NCBI RefSeq assembly: GCF_000170895.1
Contig: NZ_ABCS01000019.1
Span: 62,001 to 126,000, forward strand
Direction of reading: 5' to 3'
DNA: 64,000 bases
Source: Plesiocystis pacifica SIR-1
GTDB lineage: Bacteria > Myxococcota_A > Polyangia > Nannocystales > Nannocystaceae
Below the pieces are notes generated by a model. It did no database searches, had not been told where the DNA came from, and saw nothing but the letters and a program-made list of their open reading frames with translations. Numbering within the stretch: the stretch's first letter is position 1; the number at the start of each line of letters is the position of its first letter. Positions 17,785 to 25,795 of this stretch are shown piece after piece. Made by a program: the position numbers and the translations under genes.

Positions 17785-18816
17785 ATGCGTACCCCTGCCA
17801 CCATCGCCACCCTCGCTCTGAGCCTCCTGACCTTCGCCGCTTGCGACAGCGGCACCGAGACCGAGACCGAGGACTCGCTGCGCAGCGTCTACGTCTACAA
17901 CAAGACCCTGAACTTCGGGCAGTGTCCCACGCACCTGTGCGGGACCAACGCGAGCATCGGCGGCTCGATCTCCGTCAACATCGACGGCAAGGCCTCCAAC
18001 GCCGACGAGCGCCTCGTCGAGGTCATCGGGCCCGACGACGCAGAGATCGACCTCGAGCTCGCCGGCAACCTGCTGTGGGCCATCGACGCCCAGGGCGACA
18101 CCCTGCTCGGCCACGACCTCGTCGGCACCGAGATGGTGTTCGAGAACGACTTCTCCCAGGAGCGGACCTCGGTCTACCTGACCGAGTACTGGCCCGAGGG
18201 CGTCGAGTCGAAGCTCGTCCCCGGCATGTTCTACCCGACCTACGAGTTCGAGTTCCGCAAGCACGACGAGCCCGAGGAGGTCCGCCACGACCTGTGCACC
18301 TCGAACACCTGGACCGAGGACGCGGACCCGAGCGAGCTGCCCTCGAACGACGCGATCATCATCCAGGCCGAGGCCTACGACTGGTTCGGCTTCCCCGTCG
18401 AGAACATCGACGCGGACGGCGAGGCCGAGTCCTGGGGGACCATCGGCTGCGCGGGCGGTGCCTTCGCCAAGAAGGTGCTGATGGGCTACGACGTCAACAA
18501 CCCCGCGCCCCAGGACGTCACCCGCGCGGACAACGACGCGATGATGCACATGCTGACCGCGCGCTACTGCGGCGAGGACACCCACACCGAGATGGGCACG
18601 CCGATGTACTGGCAAAACCAAAAGAACTGGTTCCAGCCCCCGGAGGACCTGGAGATCGAGGCCATCTGGGGGGAGGACGGCGCGCTGTGCCTGAACGTCC
18701 CGCGCCACGCCGAGCGCGAGGAGATCATCGCGCTGTGCGGGGAGATCCCGACCTGCGACGACTTCGAGCCGAGCGAGCACGCGCTGGTCTCCTTCCACGC
18801 CGAAGACCCCGAGTGA
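17785..18816 (+). CDS. ADYC-type lipoprotein
   Basis: A 343-residue predicted lipoprotein: signal MRTPATIATLALSLLTFAAC with lipobox Cys at residue 20, then a short acidic linker. The globular part contains GCAGGAFAKKVLMGYDV and, near the C-terminus, LTARYCGEDTHTEMGTPMYW. These resemble the myxobacterial ADYC domain, in which a W/M-x-ADYCG-x-x-x-HT-x-x-GT segment is the hallmark; here the motif is ARYC, so the assignment is moderate. Function of that domain is not known. The ATG at 17785 is chosen because it starts the signal peptide; an upstream in-frame ATG at 17710 would bury it. A T-tract plus TGCAACGC element lies about 120 bases upstream. Confidence 0.75.
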   Translation: MRTPATIATLALSLLTFAACDSGTETETEDSLRSVYVYNKTLNFGQCPTHLCGTNASIGGSISVNIDGKASNADERLVEVIGPDDAEIDLELAGNLLWAIDAQGDTLLGHDLVGTEMVFENDFSQERTSVYLTEYWPEGVESKLVPGMFYPTYEFEFRKHDEPEEVRHDLCTSNTWTEDADPSELPSNDAIIIQAEAYDWFGFPVENIDADGEAESWGTIGCAGGAFAKKVLMGYDVNNPAPQDVTRADNDAMMHMLTARYCGEDTHTEMGTPMYWQNQKNWFQPPEDLEIEAIWGEDGALCLNVPRHAEREEIIALCGEIPTCDDFEPSEHALVSFHAEDPE

Positions 18817-18915
18817 ACGAATCGGAGGCGACGGTCAGCCACACCATGGCCGGGCCCTCGGCGGCGACCATGGACGCCCTCGAGGCCTGGTAGGCTGAGC
18901 CCGGTCGGGCAGCGC

Positions 18916-20034
18916 GTGGCGGGCGGGGGAAAACGAGGGCGCAGGCAGGGGCGAGCGCGGGGGCCGAGGCCCCAGAGCCTCGAGTCCGCCGAGGGGTGGC
19001 CGCTCGGGCCGAGCTTCATCGGGGCGGGCTGGCGCGAGGGCGGAGTGATCGGCGTCGTCGTGAGTCGAAGCTACGGCGAGCGCTGGGCCCTGCTCCTCGC
19101 CACCGTCGACCTCGCGGAGGATGGGCTGCTGAGCGCCGAGGTGCTCCGCGCCAGCGAGCCCCGAGCCCGCGCGCGGCTGGATGCCTTCGTTCAGCTTCAC
19201 GGCCTCGAGGCGTGCGCGCCCAGCCTGGCGGCGCAGACCATCTCCGAGGCGGCCAGGTTCGCGTGGTTGCGGCGTCGTCAACCCCCGAACCTCGCGGTGG
19301 CCCTCGACATCCTGCGCGGCATCGAAGCGGATCCCGAGCGCCCCCGAGCTCGCTTTGGCGACCGCAGCATCGAGCACATCCCAGTCGCCGCGCTGTTCGA
19401 AGGTTCGCAGGTGCGGATGGCCGTCCCCGAGCCGATGTGTACGGCGACCTGCAGCAGCTTCACCCACCCCAACGCCACGCTGCGGGCGCTCCGGGAGCGC
19501 AGCCCGATCAAGTGCGGCGAGCTCGAGCTCAGCTTGCGCGTGCTCGAGCGCCCGCCGCAGCGGACCTTGCTGGACTTCGCGGCCAGCTGGATCGCGACTT
19601 CGCTGCGCTGCCCAGAGGGTCCGGCCGTCTCGCTGAGCCTGTTCGACTGCGCCCTGGACTGGGGCTACGAGGACGAGCGCGAGGTGCTCGAGTGGGTCCA
19701 GCCCCCGGCCGCGACGACCCCGGCCGGCGTGCTGTGGGAGATGGCCGCGTTCGGATATTTCGACAAGCTTGGGATCGAGGTCGGGCCCGAGACCCGGGCG
19801 GGAGACATCGACGCGCTGCTCGAGCGGGCCCAGCCGCGCTGCCCCGACCCGGAGGTCGACCTCCAGCTCATCGAGGCCCTGTGCGAGGCCCACGGCACCC
19901 TCGGCGACGCCGTGCTCCCCGACGCGTCTGCGAAGCTGGAGCAGACGCTCGCGCTCATGAACGACGGCAACTGCCGGGAGGTGTTCTTGCAGACGGCCTC
20001 CCACTTCACGCATCTTTATTTCCTGACCTCGTGA
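18916..20034 (+). CDS. Conserved-looking protein of unknown function
   Basis: A 372-residue soluble protein with strong coding bias but no family recognised. Its N-terminus (about 17 residues) is Arg/Gly-rich; the rest is mixed alpha/beta with no signal peptide or membrane segment. Noticeable segments are GVIGVVVSRSYGERWALLLATVDL, which reads like beta-hairpins (quoted in part: GVVVSRSYGERWALLL), and six or so scattered cysteines including MCTATCSS. The start is a GTG at 18916 and may be further downstream, for example before the GVIGVV strand. It lies 27 bases upstream of the leucine-rich repeat gene, so the two probably form a unit. Confidence 0.7.
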   Translation: MAGGGKRGRRQGRARGPRPQSLESAEGWPLGPSFIGAGWREGGVIGVVVSRSYGERWALLLATVDLAEDGLLSAEVLRASEPRARARLDAFVQLHGLEACAPSLAAQTISEAARFAWLRRRQPPNLAVALDILRGIEADPERPRARFGDRSIEHIPVAALFEGSQVRMAVPEPMCTATCSSFTHPNATLRALRERSPIKCGELELSLRVLERPPQRTLLDFAASWIATSLRCPEGPAVSLSLFDCALDWGYEDEREVLEWVQPPAATTPAGVLWEMAAFGYFDKLGIEVGPETRAGDIDALLERAQPRCPDPEVDLQLIEALCEAHGTLGDAVLPDASAKLEQTLALMNDGNCREVFLQTASHFTHLYFLTS

Positions 20035-20061
20035 TTCGCGCGGCCCGGGGTATGCTCGGCC

Positions 20062-21732
20062 ATGAGCTCTCCCGAGCCCGCCACCTCGGTCCTCGCCCTC
20101 GCTTCGCGCCCGCCCTCCGAGGCCGCCTTCGCCAAGCTCATGGACGCGCTCGCGGCCCAGGCCAAGGCTGGCGAGGCGCTCGCGCTCGCGCCCGTCGAGG
20201 CGCAGCTCGACGCCTGGCCCGACGCCGCGCGCATGTGGCGGGTCTGGCAGCCCAAGCACCCCGGGTGGTCGCTGGTCCGTCGCCTCGACCTGAGCCACGC
20301 CCACTGGGCCAAGCCCTGGCGCCCGGCGACGCTGAGCTCCGAGGCGGGCGCTGGGTTGACGCAGCTGGACCTGAACCTGGGCTGGCCCAAGCGCGGGGCG
20401 TCGGGGAAGGACCTGTGCACCGGGGCCTCCTTTTGGCCGGCCGCCCCGGCCTTGCTCGGGCTGCAGACCTTGAACATCTCCCTGGCGACCCTCGACGAGG
20501 TCGCGCTGAAGCTCGGGCGCACCCCGGGCCTGCGCGCGCTCAAGGTCTGGGACGGGGCCGCGCGCGATCGGGCCTTCGAGGTCGACGAGCTCGCGCCGCT
20601 GACCGAGCTGCGCCGCCTCGAGCTCGGGCGCTGCGACCTGAGCGATCGCTGCTTGCCCGAGTCGGTCGCGCTCGAGGAGCTGCACCTCGACGCCGTCGCG
20701 GGCCTGGGCGGCCTGGGCGGCTCTCGCCTGGAGCGGCTGCGCCTGCTCGAGCTCACCAACCTGGACCTCGGCGGGCGCCCGCTGCCGCCGATGCCGGCCC
20801 TCGAGCGTCTGGTGCTCCGGGGCGTCGACGGGGTCGAGGGGGCGCTCGTCCACCTGAGCGACGCGGTCGTCATCGAGGCCGAGCTGTTCCATCCCAGGCA
20901 CTTCCTGGGCCTCGTCGAGGACCCCCGCCTGCGCGCTCTGAGCTGCTACTTTTGGGACGACCCGGACGCGCCCGCGCCCGCCCTCGGGGCGCTCTCCGGG
21001 CTCGAGCGCCTGCGCTACGAGGTCTACATGGAGACCGAGGAGGAGCCCGAGCTCAGCAGCCTGGGAGGGCTGCGGGAGCTGGCCCTGTGCGCGGGGGAGG
21101 AGCCCACCGACAGCTGGCCCGAGCTCACCTGCGACCTCGAGCGGCTGCGCGGGCTGACGCAGCTGCGGGCCCTCGACCTCAACCGCCGCAACGTCGCGAA
21201 CCCGGGCGTCCTCGCCGAGCTCGTCAAGCTCGAGCGCCTCGACCTGCACGGCTGCGAGGGCATCGAGTCCCTCGACTTCCTCGCCAAGCTCGAGCGCCTC
21301 GAGGTCCTCAGCCTGCCCTCGACCGTCGAGGACCTCGGCGTGCTCGAGCGGCTGCCCAAGCTGCGCGAGCTCCGGCTCGTGGGGCCCAAGTACGGGGACG
21401 GGGAGATCCTCGAAGACTGGAGGCTGCGCGACTGCAGCGTGCTCGGGCGGCTGTCCAGCCTCGAGATCTTGCACATCGGGGACAAGGACGAGGTCGAGGG
21501 CTTGGATCTCTCGGGCTGCGTGAAGCTGCGGGAGCTGGAGATCGGCGAGATGGACAAGCTCGAGACGATCACCGGGCTGGAGAGCCTCCCCGCGCTGCGC
21601 TCGCTGTCCCTCGAGCTCGGGGAGGAGTCGCCCTACGCCGAGGCCTGGGAGGCGCGCGGCCTGGGCTGGAGCTTCGTGGGGCGCGAGGCCGTCGCGGCCC
21701 TTCGAGCGAGCCTGCGCGAGACGCCTCTTTAG
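20062..21732 (+). CDS. Leucine-rich repeat protein
   Basis: A 556-residue cytoplasmic-looking protein. After an N-terminal region of about 80 residues (with RMWRVWQPKHPGWSLVRRLDLS) it is built of irregular leucine-rich repeats of 20-25 residues with the core LxxLxLxxC/N, for example LTELRRLELGRCDLSD, LERLDLHGCEGIESLDFL and LPKLRELRLVG. Such horseshoe folds bind other proteins. The N-terminal pattern recalls the TIGR02996-type leading domain of myxobacterial LRR proteins, but this is uncertain. No signal peptide. Its end overlaps the convergent broken kinase gene by four bases. It probably follows the gene at 18916 in one transcript. Confidence 0.85.
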   Translation: MSSPEPATSVLALASRPPSEAAFAKLMDALAAQAKAGEALALAPVEAQLDAWPDAARMWRVWQPKHPGWSLVRRLDLSHAHWAKPWRPATLSSEAGAGLTQLDLNLGWPKRGASGKDLCTGASFWPAAPALLGLQTLNISLATLDEVALKLGRTPGLRALKVWDGAARDRAFEVDELAPLTELRRLELGRCDLSDRCLPESVALEELHLDAVAGLGGLGGSRLERLRLLELTNLDLGGRPLPPMPALERLVLRGVDGVEGALVHLSDAVVIEAELFHPRHFLGLVEDPRLRALSCYFWDDPDAPAPALGALSGLERLRYEVYMETEEEPELSSLGGLRELALCAGEEPTDSWPELTCDLERLRGLTQLRALDLNRRNVANPGVLAELVKLERLDLHGCEGIESLDFLAKLERLEVLSLPSTVEDLGVLERLPKLRELRLVGPKYGDGEILEDWRLRDCSVLGRLSSLEILHIGDKDEVEGLDLSGCVKLRELEIGEMDKLETITGLESLPALRSLSLELGEESPYAEAWEARGLGWSFVGREAVAALRASLRETPL

Positions 21733-23327
21733 AGCGCGTCGAGGGCTCGATCGACCGCCGCGAGCTCCCCGGCGTAGTCCGGGCCCGCGTCGGCGTACCA
21801 GACCCGGCTTTGGTTGAGCAGCGTGCGGGCCTGGGCGCGCTCGCTATCGACGGCGATCAGGCTCTCGGCCCAGAGGACGCGGACGCGGGCCAGGTCGCGG
21901 TCGAGGTCGACGTCGTGGCTTCGCTCGGTGATGGCGCGGAGCCGGGCCTCGGCGGCGGCGAAGGCTTCGCTGGCCGCTTCGTGGCGGTAGCGCGCGCGCA
22001 GGCTCAGGCCGCGGCCGAGCTCGGCGTGGGCGACGTGGCGGTCGAGCCACCACTGCTCCGAGAGCGGCGCGAGCAGGGCGAGGGCCTCGCCAAAGTGGTG
22101 CTCGGCGAGGGCGGGGGAGCCGTCGAGGAGCTCGACGTAGCCCTCGGCGATGCGCGCGACGGCGCGGGTGTCCGGGCCCGAGCTGGCGTCGCTGAAGCCC
22201 GGGAGCTCGGCGAACAGCGCGGCCGTGTCGCTCGCCGTGTCGTCGTCGAGTTCGCGCTGGGACAGGCGCAGGAAGGCCAGGGCGTAGAGGCACTCGGCGC
22301 TGGCCTGGAGCTGGTCGGGGTGAAAGCGGCGGTAGCGGGCGCAGGTCGGCGCGCGCAGCTCGACGGCCTCGGGGCGATCGGCGACGGCGTGGCTGAGCAG
22401 CAAGGTCGCGTTGAGGGTCATGGGGTGCGCCGGGCCCAGCTCGTCGTCGAGGGCGCGGACGCTCCGCTCGACGAGGGCCCGGCGGCGGGTCGGCTCGGGG
22501 CTGAGCAGGGCGAGGTTCATGGCCACGGAGCTCAGCTCGAGCTCGCGCAGCTCCGGGTGGGCGTCGAGGACCTCGAGGGCGCGGCCGAGGTAGTCCCGGG
22601 CGGGCCCGAGCTGCCCGCGGCTCATGGCGACGATGCCCGCGTTGTTGAGCAAGAGGGTGTGGGCGAAGGCGCCGTCGGGGTCGTCGCGGACCAGGGCCTC
22701 GGCGAGGGCCAGGTCGAGGTCCGCGGTCTGGGCCGTGTCCACGCCGGGGGCCGCCGCCGTCTCATCAGGGGACACCGTGGCCGCGACGTAGAGGTGCCGC
22801 GCCCGGGCCTCCACGCCCACGGCGTGCATGCCCCAGGCGTAGGCCGTCACGCTGGCCTCGCGCAGGGGCGCGAGCGCGCCGGCGCGCTCGTCCATCTTGA
22901 CGAGCACGCGCCCCGTGAGCAGGTCGAGCTCGGCGAGCAGGGGCGCGTAGTCGAGGGGCTCGGCCTCGCTGCGGAGCTCGCGGGCGGCGGCGAGGGCCGG
23001 GCCGTAGCGGCCGGCGCGCTCGAGGGTCTGGGCGTGGATCGCCTCGCGGCGAAGGGTCTCCACGGACGCGGCGAGGGCCGGATCCTCGGGCGGGGGCAGG
23101 GCCGCCGAGAGGGCGTCGAGCTCGGCGCAGCGCTGCACCCGGGGGAGCTCGCCGACGAGCTCGACGGCCTTGCTCAGGCTCGCCGGCGTCGCGGCCTCGG
23201 GCTCGAGCTCGGCGAGGAGCTCGGCGGCGCTGTCGAGGGCCGAGAGCCGGCGCTCGAGGCAGGTGGTGACAGGGTCTTGCCGGCGAAGGGGCGGCGGTCG
23301 TAGAGGGCCTCGAAGAGCGCGGCGCAA
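21729..23327 (-). pseudogene. C-terminal (TPR-rich) half of a broken Ser/Thr kinase gene
   Basis: Open frame for up to 532 residues with no natural start. It opens in the segment TTCLERRLSALDSAAELLAEL, which in intact myxobacterial kinases comes after the membrane helix (the ...MACLxRRL... segment) and is followed by PRVQRCAELDAL, PPPEDPALAA and degenerate TPRs such as LLNNAGIVAMSRGQLGPARD and LGPAHPMTLNATLLL. That order is kept here. The kinase half is directly upstream (23174-24358) in another frame, with the C-lobe end, membrane helix and linker missing between. So this reads as the downstream part of a gene damaged by an internal deletion plus frameshift near 23270. It could still be translated by reinitiation. 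Confidence 0.75.
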
Positions 23328-24358
23328 AACGAATATTGGTCCGCCGTGGGCCCGACCTTGGCGCGCAGGTACTGCTCGGGCGCCATGTAGGCGGGGGTGC
23401 CCAGGACGGCGCCGGTGGCCGTCAGGTCCTCGTCGAAGCTGCTCGGGCGCTCGCCCGTGGACGTGCGCTCGAACACCCAGCCCTCGCCGGCGGGCTGGCT
23501 GCCCGAGCGCGCGCTGGGGTTGGCGTCGGGCCGGGTCACGGCGTGCTCGAGGGCGCCCTCGTCTGCGTCTTCATCTGCGTCTTCTTCGAGCCCGAGGGCA
23601 GCCCGCCCCGACGCGTCCGGATCGAGGGAGCCCCCGGTCTGCTCGGCGTCGCCTGTCTCTGGCGGGGCGGTCTCCTCCGCACTCGAGCGGGCGTCCCGGG
23701 CCAGGCCAAAGTCGAGCACGCGGACCCGCCCGTCCTCGCCGAGGATCGCGTTGTCGGGCTTGAAGTCGCGGTGGACCACGCCGGTCGCGTGGGCGGCCGC
23801 GAGGCCCCGGGCCGCCTGCAGGTAGACCTCGAGGATCTCGGACCACGAGCGCCTGGCCTGGCCCCCCTCGCCGCCGCGGGCCCAAGCGCGCAGGGTCTGC
23901 CCGACCACGAACTCCATGACGATGTAGACCTGCCCGTCGATCTCCCCGGTCTCGTAGACGGGCACGACGTTGGGGTGGGACAGCCGGGCGAGGGCCTGGG
24001 CCTCCCGACGCATGCGCAGGCGCGCGGCCTCGGACACGTTGTGGTGGGCGCGGAGCAGCTTGAGGGCGACGCGGCGGTCGAGCTCGGCGTCGTAGGCGAG
24101 CTGCACCGTGCCGACGCCGCCCTCACCGAGGTGCTCGAGCAGCAGGTAGCGGCCAAAGTGGCTCGGCCCCGTGTCCTCGCCGAACATCATCGCGGCCAGG
24201 CGCTTGCGCCTGAGCTCGCGGTCCGTCGACGGCCCCTCGTCGCGGGCGGCCTCGAGCTCGTCGAGGCCGACCACCGAGGCGGCGTCGATGCTGGCGTCGA
24301 CGCCCGCGTCGACATCGGTGTGGGCCTCGACCTCGCTCGTGCTCCCGAACTCGTCCAT
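23174..24358 (-). pseudogene. Kinase half of a broken Ser/Thr kinase gene
   Basis: The 394-codon frame contains an N-terminal acidic extension (about 70 residues), then kinase motifs: GEGGVGTVQLAYD, VALKLL lysine, VHRDFKPDNAIL, VRVLDFGLARD, AYMAPEQYL and DQYSFCAALFEALYDRRPFAGKTL. True kinase sequence stops there; the remaining residues (SPPASSAGSRPSTAPPSSS) are out-of-frame reading of the downstream TPR half. The last kinase subdomains, membrane helix and linker are gone. The activation segment is also unusual, with about 90 residues of acidic, Ser-rich insertion between DFG and APE. All catalytic residues up to APE are present, but the truncated C-lobe makes activity doubtful. Confidence 0.75.
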
Positions 24359-24376
24359 GGATCGGGGCCTCCAGGC

Positions 24377-25678
24377 TCACAGGGGCTCGCGCAGGTCGGG
24401 GTGGCGCAGCATGACCTCCGCCTGCGGCGTCGAGAAGTAGGCCGAGCTCGGGTCGCTGGCCATGCTGATGTCCGAGCGCATCAAGGTCGCCTCGGGGCCC
24501 GTGGCCAGGTGCTCGCCCAGGGACACGTCGCTGTGGTGCAGGCCGAGGTAGTGGCCGATCTCGTGGGCGAGGATCAGGCCGTGGGCCGTGGGCGTCTTGA
24601 CCGGCTCGGGGGAGCCGTCGTCGAGGCAGGCGCCCGCGGCCAGGACCACCAGGCTCGGGTTGGTGGTCTCGTCGAACACGCCGGGCACGTGGGGGTTGTG
24701 GCCGAACAGCTGCGAGGAGCTCCCCGGGGTCTCGAGGTAGACGCAGGGCACGGCGACCACGGGCACGAAGCGCTCGTCGTCCTCGGCCCCGCGCAGGCAG
24801 GCGAGGGCCTCGCCGTGGAGCTCGCGCAGGGCCAGCATGGTCGCGTCGTAGCTCAGGGTCCCGACCGCGCCCGTCGTGCCCTCGGCCTCGAGGCTCAGCT
24901 CGATGTTGGCCGCGGCGAAGCGCTCGACGGCGACGGCCCAGGCCTCGGCCATGGCCGGGTCGTCCGCGCTCAGGCCCCAGCCGCTGTCCTCGGCCACGAG
25001 CATGCGCGCGGCCAGGCGCGCGGGGGCGTCGGGCTTGGGGGCTTCGCTCCACTGTGGCTCGCTCGCAACCTCGACGCGCAGCTGCGTGGCCATGTCGGGA
25101 AAGAAGGCCCGCGAGGCCTCGGTCCCGGCGATGCAGTTGCGCATCTGCAGGCGCAGCTCGAGGGTGTCCTCGGCGCCCGGGGGCAGCAGGGGCTCGAGGG
25201 TGTTCGAGAACGCGAACACGCCCGCGCCCGGGCCGGCGAAGCGGCGCTGATCCGTGTCGGTGAGCGGGGCGTCCTCGTCGGGGATCAGCGAGCGGTCCGC
25301 GGCGATCAGGTGGGCCTCGAGCAGGTCGTGGCACAGCTGGGCGTTGTCGGCCTCGTCGCCGTCGACGGGCGAGGTGCGGATCGCCAGGTAGCGCTGGTCG
25401 GCCGGGATCTCGATGGCCAGCGTGGCCGTCGAGCCGTCGTCGGCCAGGGCGACCTCGCCCGCGAGCTGCCAGGGCACCGGGTCGACCGCGCCGTCGGGGA
25501 GCTCCACGGGCCTCTCGCAGCCGAGCGCCTCGCCGGTCTCGCCGAGCTCGTCACTGCCCGCGCTCGTCTGGGTGTCGCTGGCGTCGTCGAGGGCCGAGTC
25601 GTCGGCGCAGCCGAGCGCGAGCGCGAGCGCGAGCAGCGAGGGCCAGAGCGTGGCAGCGGGGCGCACGAGACAGAGCAT
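24377..25678 (-). CDS. Secreted zinc metalloprotease lipoprotein
   Basis: A 433-residue predicted lipoprotein: signal ATLWPSLLALALALGC with lipobox Cys at about residue 24, then an acidic/Thr linker. The C-terminal 120 residues carry a metzincin-type zinc site HEIGHYLGLHH (HExxHxxGxxH, His 372, 376, 382; Glu 373) followed 27 residues later by a Met-turn candidate LMRSD. The preceding half is probably a beta-rich accessory domain. The family resembles pappalysin or snapalysin-like bacterial proteases; exact subfamily is not certain. It lies downstream of the large gene at 25796-28714 but beyond that gene's terminator, so it probably has its own promoter in 25679-25712. Confidence 0.85.
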   Translation of the reverse strand: MLCLVRPAATLWPSLLALALALGCADDSALDDASDTQTSAGSDELGETGEALGCERPVELPDGAVDPVPWQLAGEVALADDGSTATLAIEIPADQRYLAIRTSPVDGDEADNAQLCHDLLEAHLIAADRSLIPDEDAPLTDTDQRRFAGPGAGVFAFSNTLEPLLPPGAEDTLELRLQMRNCIAGTEASRAFFPDMATQLRVEVASEPQWSEAPKPDAPARLAARMLVAEDSGWGLSADDPAMAEAWAVAVERFAAANIELSLEAEGTTGAVGTLSYDATMLALRELHGEALACLRGAEDDERFVPVVAVPCVYLETPGSSSQLFGHNPHVPGVFDETTNPSLVVLAAGACLDDGSPEPVKTPTAHGLILAHEIGHYLGLHHSDVSLGEHLATGPEATLMRSDISMASDPSSAYFSTPQAEVMLRHPDLREPL

Positions 25679-25712
25679 AGCGGCATGGCCAGGGGACGAT
25701 GGCGGGGCAACG

Positions 25713-25748
25713 AAAACACCCGCGGAGGCCGGAGAGGCCGCCGCGGGT
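25713..25748 (-). terminator. Rho-independent terminator of the gene at 25796-28714
   Basis: On the minus strand the stem ACCCGCGG / CCGCGGGT (8 bp) is extended after one mismatch by GGCC / GGCC with a 5-base loop, and is followed by GTTTTCG. It lies 47 bases after the stop codon of the 25796-28714 gene. Confidence 0.7.
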
Positions 25749-25795
25749 CGGGGGGAGGCGTCGGGGCCCGTGGACCCCCGACTGCTAGCAGCCTG

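Noticed and set aside
18996..23303. A 1435-codon open frame on the plus strand
   Set aside because: It is an out-of-frame reading of the genes at 18916-21732 and antisense of the TPR half; composition is Arg/Ala/Gly-rich and no domain is visible.
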